A stretch of 64,000 bases of DNA from Formosa sediminum (GCF_007197735.1 NZ_CP041637.1:744001-808000), one strand, 5' to 3'. Counted from the first letter of the stretch, positions 34,811-45,158 are shown. Program-made: numbers and translations. Notes: generated from the sequence alone by a model not told the origin.

Positions 34811-36070
34811 ATGAATCAGAATCACGGATCTAGAGGCACCTATTTTTATGCCATCGGGTTAAGTTATAAAAAGGCAGACGCTGAAATTAGAGGACATTTT
34901 AGTCTTGATGATGCAGCTAAATTAAACCTTCTAAAGCAGGCTAAGGCTTCTGGTATAGAAAGTTTAATAGTAACCTCTACCTGTAATAGAACAGAAATTT
35001 ATGGTTTTGCAGAACACCCATTTCAACTTATAAAATTATTATGCGATAATACTAAAGGCACTGTAGACGAGTTTCAAAAAGTAGCATATGTATACAAAAC
35101 CAAAGAAGCAATCTCTCACATGTTTCGTGTTGGTTCTGGATTAGATAGCCAAATTCTTGGAGATTTTGAAATTATTAGCCAACTAAAAACTAGTGCTAAA
35201 CTGTCTAAAAAACTTGGTTTATTAGATACGTTTTTAGAGCGTTTAATTACAATGGTTACTCAGGCGAGTAAACGCATAAAAAATGAAACCGAAATTTCTT
35301 CGGGTGCAACATCGGTCTCTTTTGCTTCTGTACATTATATTTTAAATAATGTTCCAGACATATCTAATAAAAATATATTACTCTTTGGTACAGGAAAAAT
35401 AGGAAGAAACACTTGCGAGAATTTAGTTAAACACACTAAAAACGAACAAATAACTTTAATTAACAGAACCAAAGATAAAGCCGAACGTATTGCTGTAAAA
35501 TTTAATTTACTAGTTAAAGATTATGCCAATTTACAAGAAGAAATAAATAATGCAGATGTTTTAGTTGTTGCAACTGGGGCACAAAACCCAACGGTAGATA
35601 AACACTTAATACAAACTAAAAAACCGCTTTTAATTTTAGATTTATCTATTCCTAAAAACGTACATGAAAATGTAACAGACCTAGAGGGTGTAACTTTAAT
35701 TCATTTAGATTATTTATCGCAAATTACAGATGCAACATTAGAAAAAAGAAAGGCTTATATTCCTGTTGCCGAAACCATTATTGAAGATGTTAAAAAAGAA
35801 TTTAACGATTGGTTAGAAACACGAAAATTTGCTCCTACTATAAAAGCATTAAAGAATAAATTATTAGATTTTAAATCGGCAGAACTTGATGTTCAACGCA
35901 AAAAAATATCTGATTTTAACGAAGCACAAGCCGAGTTAATTAGTAATAATATTATTCAAAAAATAACAAATCATTTCGCACATCACTTAAAAGACGAAGA
36001 TTTTTCAACTAATGAAAGTCTTGAACTTATAAAAAAAGTGTTTCAGCTAGAAACATCAACAAATGCATAA
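34811..36070 (+). CDS. hemA: Glutamyl-tRNA reductase
   Basis: 419 residues from ATG 34811. It reduces glutamyl-tRNA to glutamate-1-semialdehyde, the first committed step of C5 haem synthesis. The catalytic Cys lies in STCNRTEIYGF. The conserved SGLDSQILGDFEI, the Rossmann NADPH region (ILLFGTGKIGRNTCENL) and a C-terminal dimerisation helix are all present. The longer reading starts with TTG, which falls at the predicted transcription start. It overlaps hemC by 8 bases. Confidence 0.96.
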   Translation: MNQNHGSRGTYFYAIGLSYKKADAEIRGHFSLDDAAKLNLLKQAKASGIESLIVTSTCNRTEIYGFAEHPFQLIKLLCDNTKGTVDEFQKVAYVYKTKEAISHMFRVGSGLDSQILGDFEIISQLKTSAKLSKKLGLLDTFLERLITMVTQASKRIKNETEISSGATSVSFASVHYILNNVPDISNKNILLFGTGKIGRNTCENLVKHTKNEQITLINRTKDKAERIAVKFNLLVKDYANLQEEINNADVLVVATGAQNPTVDKHLIQTKKPLLILDLSIPKNVHENVTDLEGVTLIHLDYLSQITDATLEKRKAYIPVAETIIEDVKKEFNDWLETRKFAPTIKALKNKLLDFKSAELDVQRKKISDFNEAQAELISNNIIQKITNHFAHHLKDEDFSTNESLELIKKVFQLETSTNA

Positions 36071-36977
36071 AACTATTCGCATTGGTACAAGAGACAGTCA
36101 GTTGGCTCTTTGGCAAGCAAAAACAGTACAAAAACGTTTAGAAGATTTAGGGTATGCCACAGAAATTATTGCCGTTAAATCTACTGGAGATCTTATCCTA
36201 GATAAACCACTTTACGAATTAGGTATTACAGGTATATTTACTAAAACTTTAGATGTTGCTATGTTAAATGGCACCGTAGATATTGCTGTACATTCCATGA
36301 AAGACGTCCCAACCTTACTTCCAAAAGGGATCGTACAATCTGCTGTTTTAGAACGCGCCAATGTAAACGATATTTTGGTTTACAAAAACTTAGACTTTTT
36401 AGAAACGCAAGGCACAATAGCAACAGGAAGCTTAAGACGAAAAGCACAATGGTTAAACAAGTATCCAAATCATACTGTTGAAGATTTAAGAGGAAATGTT
36501 ATTACACGTCTTCAAAAATTAGAAGACAACAATTGGGATGCGGCCATATTTGCTAAAGCTGGTTTAGAACGTATTAATGTTTTACCAAAACAATTTATTG
36601 AATTAGATTGGATGGTTCCTGCTCCTGCACAAGGTGCCATGGTAGTTGTGACTTTAGAAAAAGATAAAGACATCACAGAAGCAGTCTCAAAACTAAACGA
36701 CACACATACAGATATTTGCACATACGTAGAACGTGAATTTTTACGTATATTAGAAGCAGGTTGTACTGCACCAATAGGTGGTATTGCAACAATTACTAAT
36801 GATACTATTGCATTTACTGGTGTTTTATTAGCCTTAGACGGCAGTAAAAAACTAAGCATAAACAAAACCGATAATTTGAATAACTATAAAGATTTTGGAA
36901 AACGCTGTGCCTTAGAACTCATTGAAAAAGGCGGAAAAGAACTTATGGATTCTATCAAAAAGGAAATGAATTCATAA
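36063..36977 (+). CDS. hemC: Hydroxymethylbilane synthase (porphobilinogen deaminase)
   Basis: 304 residues. It polymerises four porphobilinogens. The start IRIGTRDSQLALWQA, the active-site VAVHSMKDVPT, the GSLRRKAQW motif, and the cofactor-binding Cys in LEAGCTAPIGG are all present. The start overlaps the hemA end by 8 bases, indicating coupling. A K+ transporter pair follows before hemD. Confidence 0.96.
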   Translation: MHKTIRIGTRDSQLALWQAKTVQKRLEDLGYATEIIAVKSTGDLILDKPLYELGITGIFTKTLDVAMLNGTVDIAVHSMKDVPTLLPKGIVQSAVLERANVNDILVYKNLDFLETQGTIATGSLRRKAQWLNKYPNHTVEDLRGNVITRLQKLEDNNWDAAIFAKAGLERINVLPKQFIELDWMVPAPAQGAMVVVTLEKDKDITEAVSKLNDTHTDICTYVEREFLRILEAGCTAPIGGIATITNDTIAFTGVLLALDGSKKLSINKTDNLNNYKDFGKRCALELIEKGGKELMDSIKKEMNS

Positions 36978-36992
36978 AAAACCCAAATAATA

Positions 36993-38735
36993 ATGAAAAT
37001 TAAAACGTTGCAAAACCTATATCGTTTTACAGATATTCTCATTTTATTTTTTTTAATTTTCGATTTCGGATTTAGTTTAAACGAAGAGTATAAACCCTTT
37101 AGAATCCCCGTTTATACTGGTATTACGTTACTAATTATTACTTTTAATTTTATTAAGCTTTTTCAATACAACAAAAGTAACCCGGTTAGGAAAACAATTA
37201 AATTTAATATCGGTATTTTAATTACCACACTTATTACTGCGACTACAGTTTTTTATTTAAATCAACATTTACCACCTGTAGAGCAACTCATGAGACCAAA
37301 AGTAGTCTTTGAATTGGGACTGTTTTTTTATCTTTTAATGCGTTTAACTTTTTTTATAAAGTACATTTATAAAATTTATTTTAACCCCGCTATTTTATTT
37401 GTTGGGAGCTTTTTTATTTTAGTTTTAGTTGGCGCATTATTACTTATGCTTCCTAAAGTTACAGTTAATGGTATAACATTCATAGATGCCTTATTTACCT
37501 CTACAAGTGCTATTTGTGTTACTGGACTTGCTGTCTTAGATACTGGTAAAGATTTTACCCAATTGGGGCAAACCGTAATTATTATTCTCATTCAAATGGG
37601 TGGTTTAGGGATATTAACATTTACATCGTTTTTCGCATATTTCTTTAAAGAAAGTTCGTCGTTTAGAGAAAGTATGTATATGAAAGATTATACATCTACA
37701 GAAAACTTACAAGATGTGTTTAAAATTGCAGCCCAAATTGTTGGATTTACTTTAGGTATTGAGCTTTTAGGAACAGTTTTTATTTACATGTCTATTGATG
37801 CTATAAGTACTATTGAAGATAAAATATTCTTTTCAATCTTTCATTCCATTTCAGCGTTTTGTAATGCAGGATTTTCAACATCTTCATCTAGTTTTTACGA
37901 TCCTGCTTTAAGATACGATTACTCGCTACAATGGGTGCTTATGCTACTAATAATTATTGGTGGTATTGGGTATAGCTTTATATTTAACTCTTACACCTAT
38001 TTAAAACGCAGGTTTTTAAATCTATTTAGAACAAAAAACAAAGTTACTACAACCGTTAGGGTGTTCACGTTAAATTCAAAAATTACAATTGTAACAACAA
38101 GCATTTTATTAACACTTGGATTTGTTTTTTTCTATTTTGCCGAAGCACAATTTAGCTTACAAGACCACAGTACTACATTTGGAAAAATAACCACAGCAAT
38201 GTTCTCTTCTGTAACTCCAAGAACTGCAGGTTTTAATACTGTAGATTACAGTCAGGTCGCAACACCATCTTTATTACTAGTTATCTTTTTAATGTGGATT
38301 GGAGCTTCCCCAGGATCTACTGGAGGTGGTATAAAAACCAGTACGTTTGCTATTGCTACTTTAAATATATTAGCTACTGCAAGAGGAAAAAAACGAATAG
38401 AAATTAATACAAGAGAAATTTCTAGCAGCACTGTAAACCGTGCCTTTTCTATTATTTTCATCTCTTTATTAACTATAGGCACAGCAATACTATTACTCTT
38501 ATTTTTTGAACCTGAAAAAGATTTATTAGCCATTGCTTTCGAATGTTTTTCTGCATATAGTACCTCAGGGTTAAGTGTAAACCTTACACCAACTTTAAGC
38601 GATCCAAGCAAATACGTAATTATTGTTGTTATGTTTGTTGGACGAATTGGATTGTTAAACTTGCTTTTTGGAATGCTTGGGCAAGTAGAACAAAAATTTT
38701 ATCAATACCCACAAGAAAATATTTTAATAAACTAA
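36993..38735 (+). CDS. TrkH/KtrB-family potassium transporter
   Basis: 580 residues. After an N-terminal extension of two or three helices (about 1-125) there are the four membrane-pore-membrane units with selectivity glycines: SAICVTGLAVLD, HSISAFCNAGFST, SVTPRTAGFNT and FSAYSTSGLSVN, in order. The glycine-rich WIGASPGSTGGGIKTS loop gates the pore. It forms the K+ channel of a Trk/Ktr system and needs the RCK subunit encoded next. Inner membrane. Its place between hemC and hemD is unusual. Confidence 0.92.
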   Translation: MKIKTLQNLYRFTDILILFFLIFDFGFSLNEEYKPFRIPVYTGITLLIITFNFIKLFQYNKSNPVRKTIKFNIGILITTLITATTVFYLNQHLPPVEQLMRPKVVFELGLFFYLLMRLTFFIKYIYKIYFNPAILFVGSFFILVLVGALLLMLPKVTVNGITFIDALFTSTSAICVTGLAVLDTGKDFTQLGQTVIIILIQMGGLGILTFTSFFAYFFKESSSFRESMYMKDYTSTENLQDVFKIAAQIVGFTLGIELLGTVFIYMSIDAISTIEDKIFFSIFHSISAFCNAGFSTSSSSFYDPALRYDYSLQWVLMLLIIIGGIGYSFIFNSYTYLKRRFLNLFRTKNKVTTTVRVFTLNSKITIVTTSILLTLGFVFFYFAEAQFSLQDHSTTFGKITTAMFSSVTPRTAGFNTVDYSQVATPSLLLVIFLMWIGASPGSTGGGIKTSTFAIATLNILATARGKKRIEINTREISSSTVNRAFSIIFISLLTIGTAILLLLFFEPEKDLLAIAFECFSAYSTSGLSVNLTPTLSDPSKYVIIVVMFVGRIGLLNLLFGMLGQVEQKFYQYPQENILIN

Positions 38736-38741
38736 GATATT

Positions 38742-39428
38742 ATGAAAGTCATTATTTTTGGTCTCGGAAATTTCGGAATGTCACTTGCTTTAAGCCTTAC
38801 AGAAACAGGTAACGAGGTTGTAGGAATTGACAAAAACATGGAAAAAGTAAATATTGTAAAAGATAAAATTGCTCATAGTATTTGCTTAGATTCAACCAAC
38901 GAATTAGCTTACCAGTCACTTCCTGTAAAACAAACAGATATTGCTGTAGTTGCTATAGGCGAAAATGAAGGCGCAGCAATTATTACCACAGCTATTTTAA
39001 AAAAGTTAACAACAGCTAAAGTTATTAGCCGTTCTCTATCTCCAATTCACGATACAGTTTTACAAGCAATGGGTATAACATCTATAGTCCATCCAGAGCA
39101 AGAAGCAGCATTAAAACTTACAAATAAAATCAACCTTAAAAATATAGTAGATAGCTTTAAAATAGACGAAAAATATTCTATTTCAGAAATAAAAACACCT
39201 TCAGAATTTGTTGGAAAATCAATATCTAGTTTAGATTTTAGATCCAAACAAAAATTAAATATCATTACTATTCTTCGTAAAAAAGAAAAAATAAATTTAA
39301 TAGGGAATACCACATTTATCAAAGAAGTTATAGGTATACCTGGAGCAAATACCATCATTCAAGAAGGAGACATTTTAGTTGTTTTTGGACTCAATGATGA
39401 TATCTCTAAAATTTGTCATAAAAATTAA
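38742..39428 (+). CDS. TrkA/KtrA-family potassium uptake regulator (RCK)
   Basis: 228 residues, the size of KtrA with one RCK unit. N-terminal Rossmann motif VIIFGLGNFGMSLALSL and an acidic residue after the second strand (GIDKN) for nucleotide. The TrkA-C domain (about 140-228) has EFVGKSISSLDFRSK and ends INLIG-type strands. It is a cytosolic ring that gates the TrkH pore upstream; gap of 6 bases. Clearly one operon. Confidence 0.92.
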   Translation: MKVIIFGLGNFGMSLALSLTETGNEVVGIDKNMEKVNIVKDKIAHSICLDSTNELAYQSLPVKQTDIAVVAIGENEGAAIITTAILKKLTTAKVISRSLSPIHDTVLQAMGITSIVHPEQEAALKLTNKINLKNIVDSFKIDEKYSISEIKTPSEFVGKSISSLDFRSKQKLNIITILRKKEKINLIGNTTFIKEVIGIPGANTIIQEGDILVVFGLNDDISKICHKN

Positions 39429-39430
39429 AC

Positions 39431-40084
39431 ATGCCAATTAAATCTATTCTATCAACTAAATTGCTTTATAAGGAATATAAAGCAGTATTAACAAAGGCAA
39501 ATATTCAGCTTACAGAATATGATGCGATAAAAATAGAATTCATAGACTTTGATTCTGAAATAATTGTTGAAAATGCTATAATTACAAGTCAGAATGCAGC
39601 AAAAGCCGTAATTGAAAACAAAGTTGTAATAAAAAACTGCTTTTGTGTTGGAGAACGCACAATGAAGTATCTTGAAGAAAATGGTCAAAATGTATCCAAA
39701 ATGAAACTTTACGGATCTGATTTGGCTAATTACATCGTAAAATACCATAAAAATGATACGTTTACATTTTTCTGCGGAAATTTAAGACACGATGCAATAC
39801 CAAATATATTACAAGAACATAACATTAGTTTAAAAGAGATTATAGTATATCATACATTACCTGCTCCAGAAAAAATTGATCATACATTTGATGCGATATT
39901 ATTCTATAGCCCTAGTGGCGTTTCTAGCTATTTAACAGAAAACACAATTACAAACGAAACGCTATTTTGTATAGGAAAAACAACAGCAGAAGCACTACCT
40001 GAACACATTAAAAATATAATAGTACCCACTAGTCCTACTATAGAAAACTTACTACAAACAGTAGTTAAATACTCAAAAAAATAA
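39431..40084 (+). CDS. hemD: Uroporphyrinogen-III synthase
   Basis: 217 residues. The family is poorly conserved, but the visible pattern fits: two alpha/beta lobes, [23 protein letters not shown] near residue 40 (in part), [15 protein letters not shown] and [15 protein letters not shown] near 155, then [11 protein letters not shown]. It closes and inverts ring D of hydroxymethylbilane. The context (hemC upstream, hemE overlapping at its stop) makes the call firm. Confidence 0.9.
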   Translation: MPIKSILSTKLLYKEYKAVLTKANIQLTEYDAIKIEFIDFDSEIIVENAIITSQNAAKAVIENKVVIKNCFCVGERTMKYLEENGQNVSKMKLYGSDLANYIVKYHKNDTFTFFCGNLRHDAIPNILQEHNISLKEIIVYHTLPAPEKIDHTFDAILFYSPSGVSSYLTENTITNETLFCIGKTTAEALPEHIKNIIVPTSPTIENLLQTVVKYSKK

Positions 40085-41106
40085 TGATTAAAAACGATTT
40101 ATACTTAAGAGCTTTAAAAGGAGAAACGGTAGAACGTCCTCCAGTTTGGATGATGCGTCAAGCAGGACGCTACCTACCAGAATTTATTGCTATTCGCGAA
40201 AAATACGATTTCTTTACACGTTGCCGTACGCCAGAATTAGCTAGTGAAATTACCGTGCAACCCATACGCCGTTACGGTATGGATGCCGCAATTTTATTTA
40301 GCGACATCTTAGTTATTCCTCAAGCCATGAATATAGATGTGGAGATGAAACCTAATTTTGGTCCATATTTACCAAACCCTGTGCGCGACCAAAAAGGTGT
40401 AGATAACGTAATTGTACCCGATGTTAACGTCGAGTTAGATTATGTGATGCAAGCCATTAAAGCGACTAAAGAACTTCTTAACAACGACATTCCTTTAATT
40501 GGATTTGCAGGCTCGCCTTGGACCATTTTATGCTACGTAGTACAAGGTCAAGGCAGTAAAAATTTTGACAAAGCCAAAGAATTTTGTTTTACAAACCCAG
40601 TTGCTGCTCACCAATTACTACAAAAAATAACAGATACTACAATCGCCTATTTAAAAGCTAAAGTAGTTGCTGGTGTAAATGCTGTACAGATTTTTGATTC
40701 TTGGGGAGGCATGTTATCACCAACAGATTACAAAGAATTTTCTTGGCAATATATAAACCAAATTATTGAAGCCCTAAAAGACGATGCACCTGTAATTGCT
40801 TTTGGAAAAGGGTGCTGGTTTGCATTGGGAGATATGGCTAAAAGTAATGCCGCTGCATTAGGAATAGATTGGACATGTTCTGCACAAAATGCACGCTATT
40901 TAACCGGTGGAAACATAACGCTTCAAGGAAACTTCGATCCGTCTAGATTATTATCCCCGCCTTCTGAAATTAAAAAAATGGTACACCAAATGATTAATGA
41001 ATTTGGTAAAGACAAATATATAGTAAACTTAGGGCACGGTATCTTACCTAACATTCCGTTAGATCATGCTAAAGCATTTATAGATGCCGTTAAAGAATAT
41101 AAATAA
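40084..41106 (+). CDS. hemE: Uroporphyrinogen decarboxylase
   Basis: 340 residues. It decarboxylates uroporphyrinogen III to coproporphyrinogen III in the cytosol. Signatures: [16 protein letters not shown] at the N-terminus, [11 protein letters not shown] with the catalytic Asp, and [16 protein letters not shown]. Its ATG overlaps the hemD stop by one base (TAATG), and the acetyltransferase starts at its own stop. Confidence 0.97.
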   Translation: MIKNDLYLRALKGETVERPPVWMMRQAGRYLPEFIAIREKYDFFTRCRTPELASEITVQPIRRYGMDAAILFSDILVIPQAMNIDVEMKPNFGPYLPNPVRDQKGVDNVIVPDVNVELDYVMQAIKATKELLNNDIPLIGFAGSPWTILCYVVQGQGSKNFDKAKEFCFTNPVAAHQLLQKITDTTIAYLKAKVVAGVNAVQIFDSWGGMLSPTDYKEFSWQYINQIIEALKDDAPVIAFGKGCWFALGDMAKSNAAALGIDWTCSAQNARYLTGGNITLQGNFDPSRLLSPPSEIKKMVHQMINEFGKDKYIVNLGHGILPNIPLDHAKAFIDAVKEYK

Positions 41107-41639
41107 TGCACAATAAATCGTTTTACATCTCTAATTTAGAACTATCAGATGCTCCTCATCTTCATAAATTTATGATGGATAATGTAAAGCGATTTGTTTC
41201 TTATTTACCGTATACACTTGCTAAAAATTTAAATGTTGAAGCTTCAGAGGCCTATATAATTGCCCAACAACAAAAAAGAGAGCATAAACACGAATATACT
41301 TTCACGCTAAAAGATGTTACTACAAATGCCATTTTTGCGCTTGTTATTTTAAAGGATATCGATTGGCTAAAAAAGATAGGTGAGTTTGCCTATTGTATTG
41401 ATAAACATAAGGAAAACAAAGGCATAATGTCTTTGGCTATTACTAAATTTTCTCAGTATGCGTTTACTAAATTACAATTAAACACACTTCACATTATTTC
41501 CCATAAATCTAATATTGCAAGTATAAAAGTTGCTAAAAAAGCAGGATTTACATGGACAAAGACTCTGAAAAACGAATATGCGCCACCAAACGCACCAACT
41601 CAAGATATGGAATTATATGAATTACAGTGTAAAAGATAA
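41106..41639 (+). CDS. GNAT-family N-acetyltransferase
   Basis: 177 residues. The fold of ribosomal-protein alanine acetyltransferases (RimJ/RimL-like) is seen: SNLELSDAPHLHKFM, YTFTLKDVTTNAIFALVIL, then IDKHKENKGIMSLAITKF in the acetyl-CoA region and LHIISHKSNIASIKVAKKAGF near the end. It transfers acetyl from CoA to an unknown amine. It begins at the hemE stop and overlaps hemF by 23 bases, so it is locked into the haem transcript without an evident haem role. Confidence 0.85.
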   Translation: MHNKSFYISNLELSDAPHLHKFMMDNVKRFVSYLPYTLAKNLNVEASEAYIIAQQQKREHKHEYTFTLKDVTTNAIFALVILKDIDWLKKIGEFAYCIDKHKENKGIMSLAITKFSQYAFTKLQLNTLHIISHKSNIASIKVAKKAGFTWTKTLKNEYAPPNAPTQDMELYELQCKR

Positions 41640-42531
41640 ATTTTATCAATATATATTAGGACTACAAGACACAATTACCACCGCATTAGAAGCTATGGAT
41701 GGTAAAGCCAAATTTCAAGAAGACATTTGGAAACGTCCTGAAGGTGGCGGTGGAAGAACACGTGTTATAGAAAACGGTGCTGTTTTCGAAAAAGGAGGTG
41801 TAAATATTTCTGGCGTTCATGGCGAACTTCCTGAAAGTATGCAAAATTACTTTGGTGTTAAAGATGCCAATTTCTTTGCTTGCGGGCTAAGCTTAGTCTT
41901 ACATCCTAAAAATCCAATGGTACCTACAGTACATGCCAATTGGCGTTACTTTGAAATGTACAACCAAGACGGAAACATCGTGGACCAATGGTTTGGTGGC
42001 GGACAAGACTTAACACCTTACTATCTTTTTAATGAAGACGCTATTCATTTCCACACCACTTGTAAAACAGCTTGCGATAAACACCATGCCGATTTTTACA
42101 AGATATACAAAGAGAAATGCGATACCTATTTCTGGAATGCACACCGAAATGAAGCACGAGGAATTGGCGGCTTATTCTTTGATTATTGTAAGGCTACCGA
42201 CAATATGAATATGGATGAATGGTACAATTTTACTACCGAAGTTGGCAATAGCTTTCTAGAAAGTTATGTGCCAATTGTAAAAAAACGTAAAGATTTACCC
42301 TTTACTGAAGCGCAACGTACTTGGCAAGAAATTCGTCGTGGGCGTTATGTAGAATTTAATTTAGTACACGATAAAGGCACCTTATTCGGTCTTAAAACCA
42401 ATGGTCGTATAGAAAGTATTCTAATGAGCTTACCGCCACACGTACAGTGGGTATATAATCATGATCCTGAGGCCGGTAGTGAAGAAGAAAAGTTGATAAG
42501 CATACTACAAAACCCTGTAAATTGGATTTAA
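41617..42531 (+). CDS. hemF: Oxygen-dependent coproporphyrinogen III oxidase
   Basis: 304 residues from ATG 41617. It oxidatively decarboxylates coproporphyrinogen III to protoporphyrinogen IX using O2. Landmarks: EGGGGRTRVIENG, VHANWRYFEM, WFGGGQDLTPYY, HRNEARGIGGLFFDY, and RYVEFNLVHDKGT. The longer reading from 41578 only adds residues from within the acetyltransferase gene. The enzyme marks aerobic life; no HemN is seen here. Confidence 0.95.
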   Translation: MNYSVKDKFYQYILGLQDTITTALEAMDGKAKFQEDIWKRPEGGGGRTRVIENGAVFEKGGVNISGVHGELPESMQNYFGVKDANFFACGLSLVLHPKNPMVPTVHANWRYFEMYNQDGNIVDQWFGGGQDLTPYYLFNEDAIHFHTTCKTACDKHHADFYKIYKEKCDTYFWNAHRNEARGIGGLFFDYCKATDNMNMDEWYNFTTEVGNSFLESYVPIVKKRKDLPFTEAQRTWQEIRRGRYVEFNLVHDKGTLFGLKTNGRIESILMSLPPHVQWVYNHDPEAGSEEEKLISILQNPVNWI

Positions 42532-42583
42532 TTACTACATCCAATAATTTAATTGAAAAAATAATTTCAAAATATTAATAAAC

Positions 42584-43573
42584 ATGTATCCATTAAAAAG
42601 AAACAGACGTTTAAGAGCAAACGAAGCTATTCGTGCATTAGTTCGCGAAACTATTATTTCTCCAAACGATTTTCTAGTACCACTTTTTGTGGTTGAAGGT
42701 AAAGGTGTAAAAGACGAGATTCCGTCTATGCCAAATTATTTCAGGTTAAGTTTGGATTTACTTGAAAAAGAGGTTAAAGAATTATGGGCTTTGGGCTTAA
42801 AGTCGGTCTTACTTTTTGTTAAAGTAGACGACACTTTAAAAGACAACAAAGGGACCGAAGCCATAAACCCAAACGGATTAATGCAACGCGCTATTAAAAC
42901 GGTTAAAAATGCTTGTCCAGATATGCTAGTAATGACTGATGTCGCTTTAGACCCGTATTCAATTTACGGTCACGATGGCATCGTAGAAAATGGTATGATA
43001 ATTAATGACGAATCTTCTGAAGTTCTAGCACAAATGGCGCTAAGCCATGCTGTAGCCGGAGCCGATTTTGTTGCACCTAGTGATATGAATGATGGGAGAA
43101 CCTTACAAATTCGTACTATATTAGAACAGGAGAATTTTAAAAACACGGGGATAATGGCCTATACTGCAAAATATGCTTCTGCATTTTATGGCCCTTTTCG
43201 AGATGCTCTAGATTCTGCTCCAGTAGATTTGGTAGATGTGCCAAAAGACAAAAAAACATATCAAATGGATTATGGTAACAGATTAGAAGCCATTAGAGAA
43301 ACCCTTATAGATATTGAAGAAGGTGCAGATATTGTTATGGTAAAACCAGGATTATGCTATCTAGATATCGTTCGAGACATTAAAAATGAAGTCGATGTTC
43401 CTGTAGCTGTATATCAAGTTTCTGGAGAATATGCAATGCTTAAAGCTGCGGCAGAACGCGGATGGTTAGACCATGATGCGGTGATGATGGAGCAAGTTAC
43501 ATCTATCAAAAGAGCTGGCGCAGATATTATTGCAAGTTATTTTGCTAAGGATGTTGTGAAATTACTTTCGTAA
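42584..43573 (+). CDS. hemB: Porphobilinogen synthase
   Basis: 329 residues. It condenses two 5-aminolevulinates to porphobilinogen. Motifs: KRNRRLRANEAIRALVRET, FVAPSDMNDGR, active-site Lys in TAKYASAFYGPFRDA and in MVKPGLCYLD, and VYQVSGEYAM. The metal-binding cysteine cluster of zinc enzymes (DVALDPYSIYGHDG here) lacks cysteines, which points to the Mg/allosteric type. It is 53 bases after hemF. Confidence 0.96.
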   Translation: MYPLKRNRRLRANEAIRALVRETIISPNDFLVPLFVVEGKGVKDEIPSMPNYFRLSLDLLEKEVKELWALGLKSVLLFVKVDDTLKDNKGTEAINPNGLMQRAIKTVKNACPDMLVMTDVALDPYSIYGHDGIVENGMIINDESSEVLAQMALSHAVAGADFVAPSDMNDGRTLQIRTILEQENFKNTGIMAYTAKYASAFYGPFRDALDSAPVDLVDVPKDKKTYQMDYGNRLEAIRETLIDIEEGADIVMVKPGLCYLDIVRDIKNEVDVPVAVYQVSGEYAMLKAAAERGWLDHDAVMMEQVTSIKRAGADIIASYFAKDVVKLLS

Positions 43574-43599
43574 CTTAGCTAAAAATCAAAATATATAAT

Positions 43600-44685
43600 A
43601 TGGGAGCACTCATCTTTTGGGCAACAATTTCTATCTTTTTTTCGTTTTTATGTTCTATACTCGAAGCTGTATTTTTAAGTGTCACACCAACATTTATAAA
43701 TGTTAAAAAAAATGAAGGAAAAGACTATGCTACCACTTTAGAAAATTTAAAAAAAGATGTAGATAAGCCGCTTATTGCAATCTTAACATTAAACACCATT
43801 GCACATACTTTAGGTGCAATGATGGTAGGTATTCAGGCGGAAAGCTTACCGTATAAATTTGAAATTTTTGGCATCAATACTGTAGGATTAGTTTCTGCAA
43901 TCATGACGTTTTTAATACTTGTGGTTTCAGAAATTATTCCTAAAACTATAGGTGCAAAATACTGGCAAGGGTTAGCTAATTTCACATCAAAAGCACTTAC
44001 CATTTTAATATTCCCTTTAAAATATACAGGTATATTATGGCTGCTTCAACTCACTACAAAACTTATAGGAGGCAAAGGCCATGGTAGTGTACTTAGTCGG
44101 GAAGATTTTCATGCCATGGCAGATATGGCCACTCAAGAAGGTGTATTTCAAGAATCTGAAAGTAAAATTTTAAAAAATTTATTAACCTTTAAAGATATAC
44201 TTGCCAAACACATTATGACACCAAGAACGGTGATGAAAACAGCAAACGATAACACTACTGTTCAAGATTTTTTTAAAGCCAACTCAAATATTCGCTTTTC
44301 AAGAATACCTGTATACACAGATAGCCCAGATAATATTACAGGACTTGTATTAAAAGATGAAATCTTTAAAGAAATGGCACTTGGTAATGGCACAAAAACA
44401 CTTAAAGATTTAAAACGAGACATTATTATAATAGAACGTAATATTGCAATTCCTACACTTTTTGAACAGCTTGTAGAAAGCAAAAATCACATGGCTCTGG
44501 TGGTAGATGAATACGGTTCTGTAAGTGGTATTGTAACCATGGAAGATGTTATTGAAACACTTTTAGGCCTTGAAATTATGGATGAAAGTGACCATGTTGC
44601 AAACCTTCAGGCTTTAGCTAGAAAAAGCTGGGAAGTACGTGCCAAACGCCTTGGCTTAATTAATGACTCTCTAGAAGAAAATTAA
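43600..44685 (+). CDS. CNNM/CorC-type membrane protein with CBS pair
   Basis: 361 residues. An N-terminal DUF21 membrane domain (about 1-150, four hydrophobic segments, with EIIPKTIGAKYW) is followed by a linker and two CBS domains (IMTPRTVMKTANDN, then VVDEYGSVSGIVTMEDVIE). The protein stops about 30 residues after the CBS pair, so the C-terminal CorC_HlyC domain of longer relatives is absent. Members are linked to Mg2+ or Co2+ handling. It shares a 1-base overlap with the alkyltransferase gene. Confidence 0.9.
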   Translation: MGALIFWATISIFFSFLCSILEAVFLSVTPTFINVKKNEGKDYATTLENLKKDVDKPLIAILTLNTIAHTLGAMMVGIQAESLPYKFEIFGINTVGLVSAIMTFLILVVSEIIPKTIGAKYWQGLANFTSKALTILIFPLKYTGILWLLQLTTKLIGGKGHGSVLSREDFHAMADMATQEGVFQESESKILKNLLTFKDILAKHIMTPRTVMKTANDNTTVQDFFKANSNIRFSRIPVYTDSPDNITGLVLKDEIFKEMALGNGTKTLKDLKRDIIIIERNIAIPTLFEQLVESKNHMALVVDEYGSVSGIVTMEDVIETLLGLEIMDESDHVANLQALARKSWEVRAKRLGLINDSLEEN

Positions 44686-45158
44686 TGGATACTTGTGTTA
44701 TAAACACGCCTTTAGGTTTTACACAAATTGAAGGAGATACTAATGGTATTATTTCTATAAAAGTTTTAAATTATAAAGCAATACCTTCCAAGCTTATTCC
44801 AGATTCGCTGAAAAGTTGTGCAGAACAATTGCAAGATTATTTTGAAGGTAATCGTACAAACTTCAGTATTAAACAAAACCCAAAAGGCACCGATTTTCAG
44901 AAAAAAGTATGGGACGCCTTAACTAAAATTCCTTACGGAAAAACACTCTCGTATTTAGAACTTTCTAAACAATTAGGCGATGTAAAAGCCATTCGTGCTG
45001 TAGCCAATGCAAATGGTAAAAATCCGCTTTGGATTGTTGTGCCTTGCCACCGTGTTATTGGTACAGACGGAAGCTTAACAGGCTATGCCGGAGGCTTACA
45101 CCGCAAACAATGGTTGTTAAATCACGAAAGTCCGGTAACACAACAAAGCTTATTTTAA
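44685..45158 (+). CDS. ogt: Methylated-DNA-[protein]-cysteine S-methyltransferase
   Basis: 157 residues. The acceptor-Cys motif IVVPCHRVIGTDGSLTGYAGG is complete, and the helix-turn-helix that enters the minor groove (FQKKVWDALTKIPYGKTLSY, then RAVANANG) precedes it. It removes alkyl groups from O6-methylguanine in a suicide reaction. It starts at the stop of the CBS protein gene (one base shared). Confidence 0.95.
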   Translation: MDTCVINTPLGFTQIEGDTNGIISIKVLNYKAIPSKLIPDSLKSCAEQLQDYFEGNRTNFSIKQNPKGTDFQKKVWDALTKIPYGKTLSYLELSKQLGDVKAIRAVANANGKNPLWIVVPCHRVIGTDGSLTGYAGGLHRKQWLLNHESPVTQQSLF

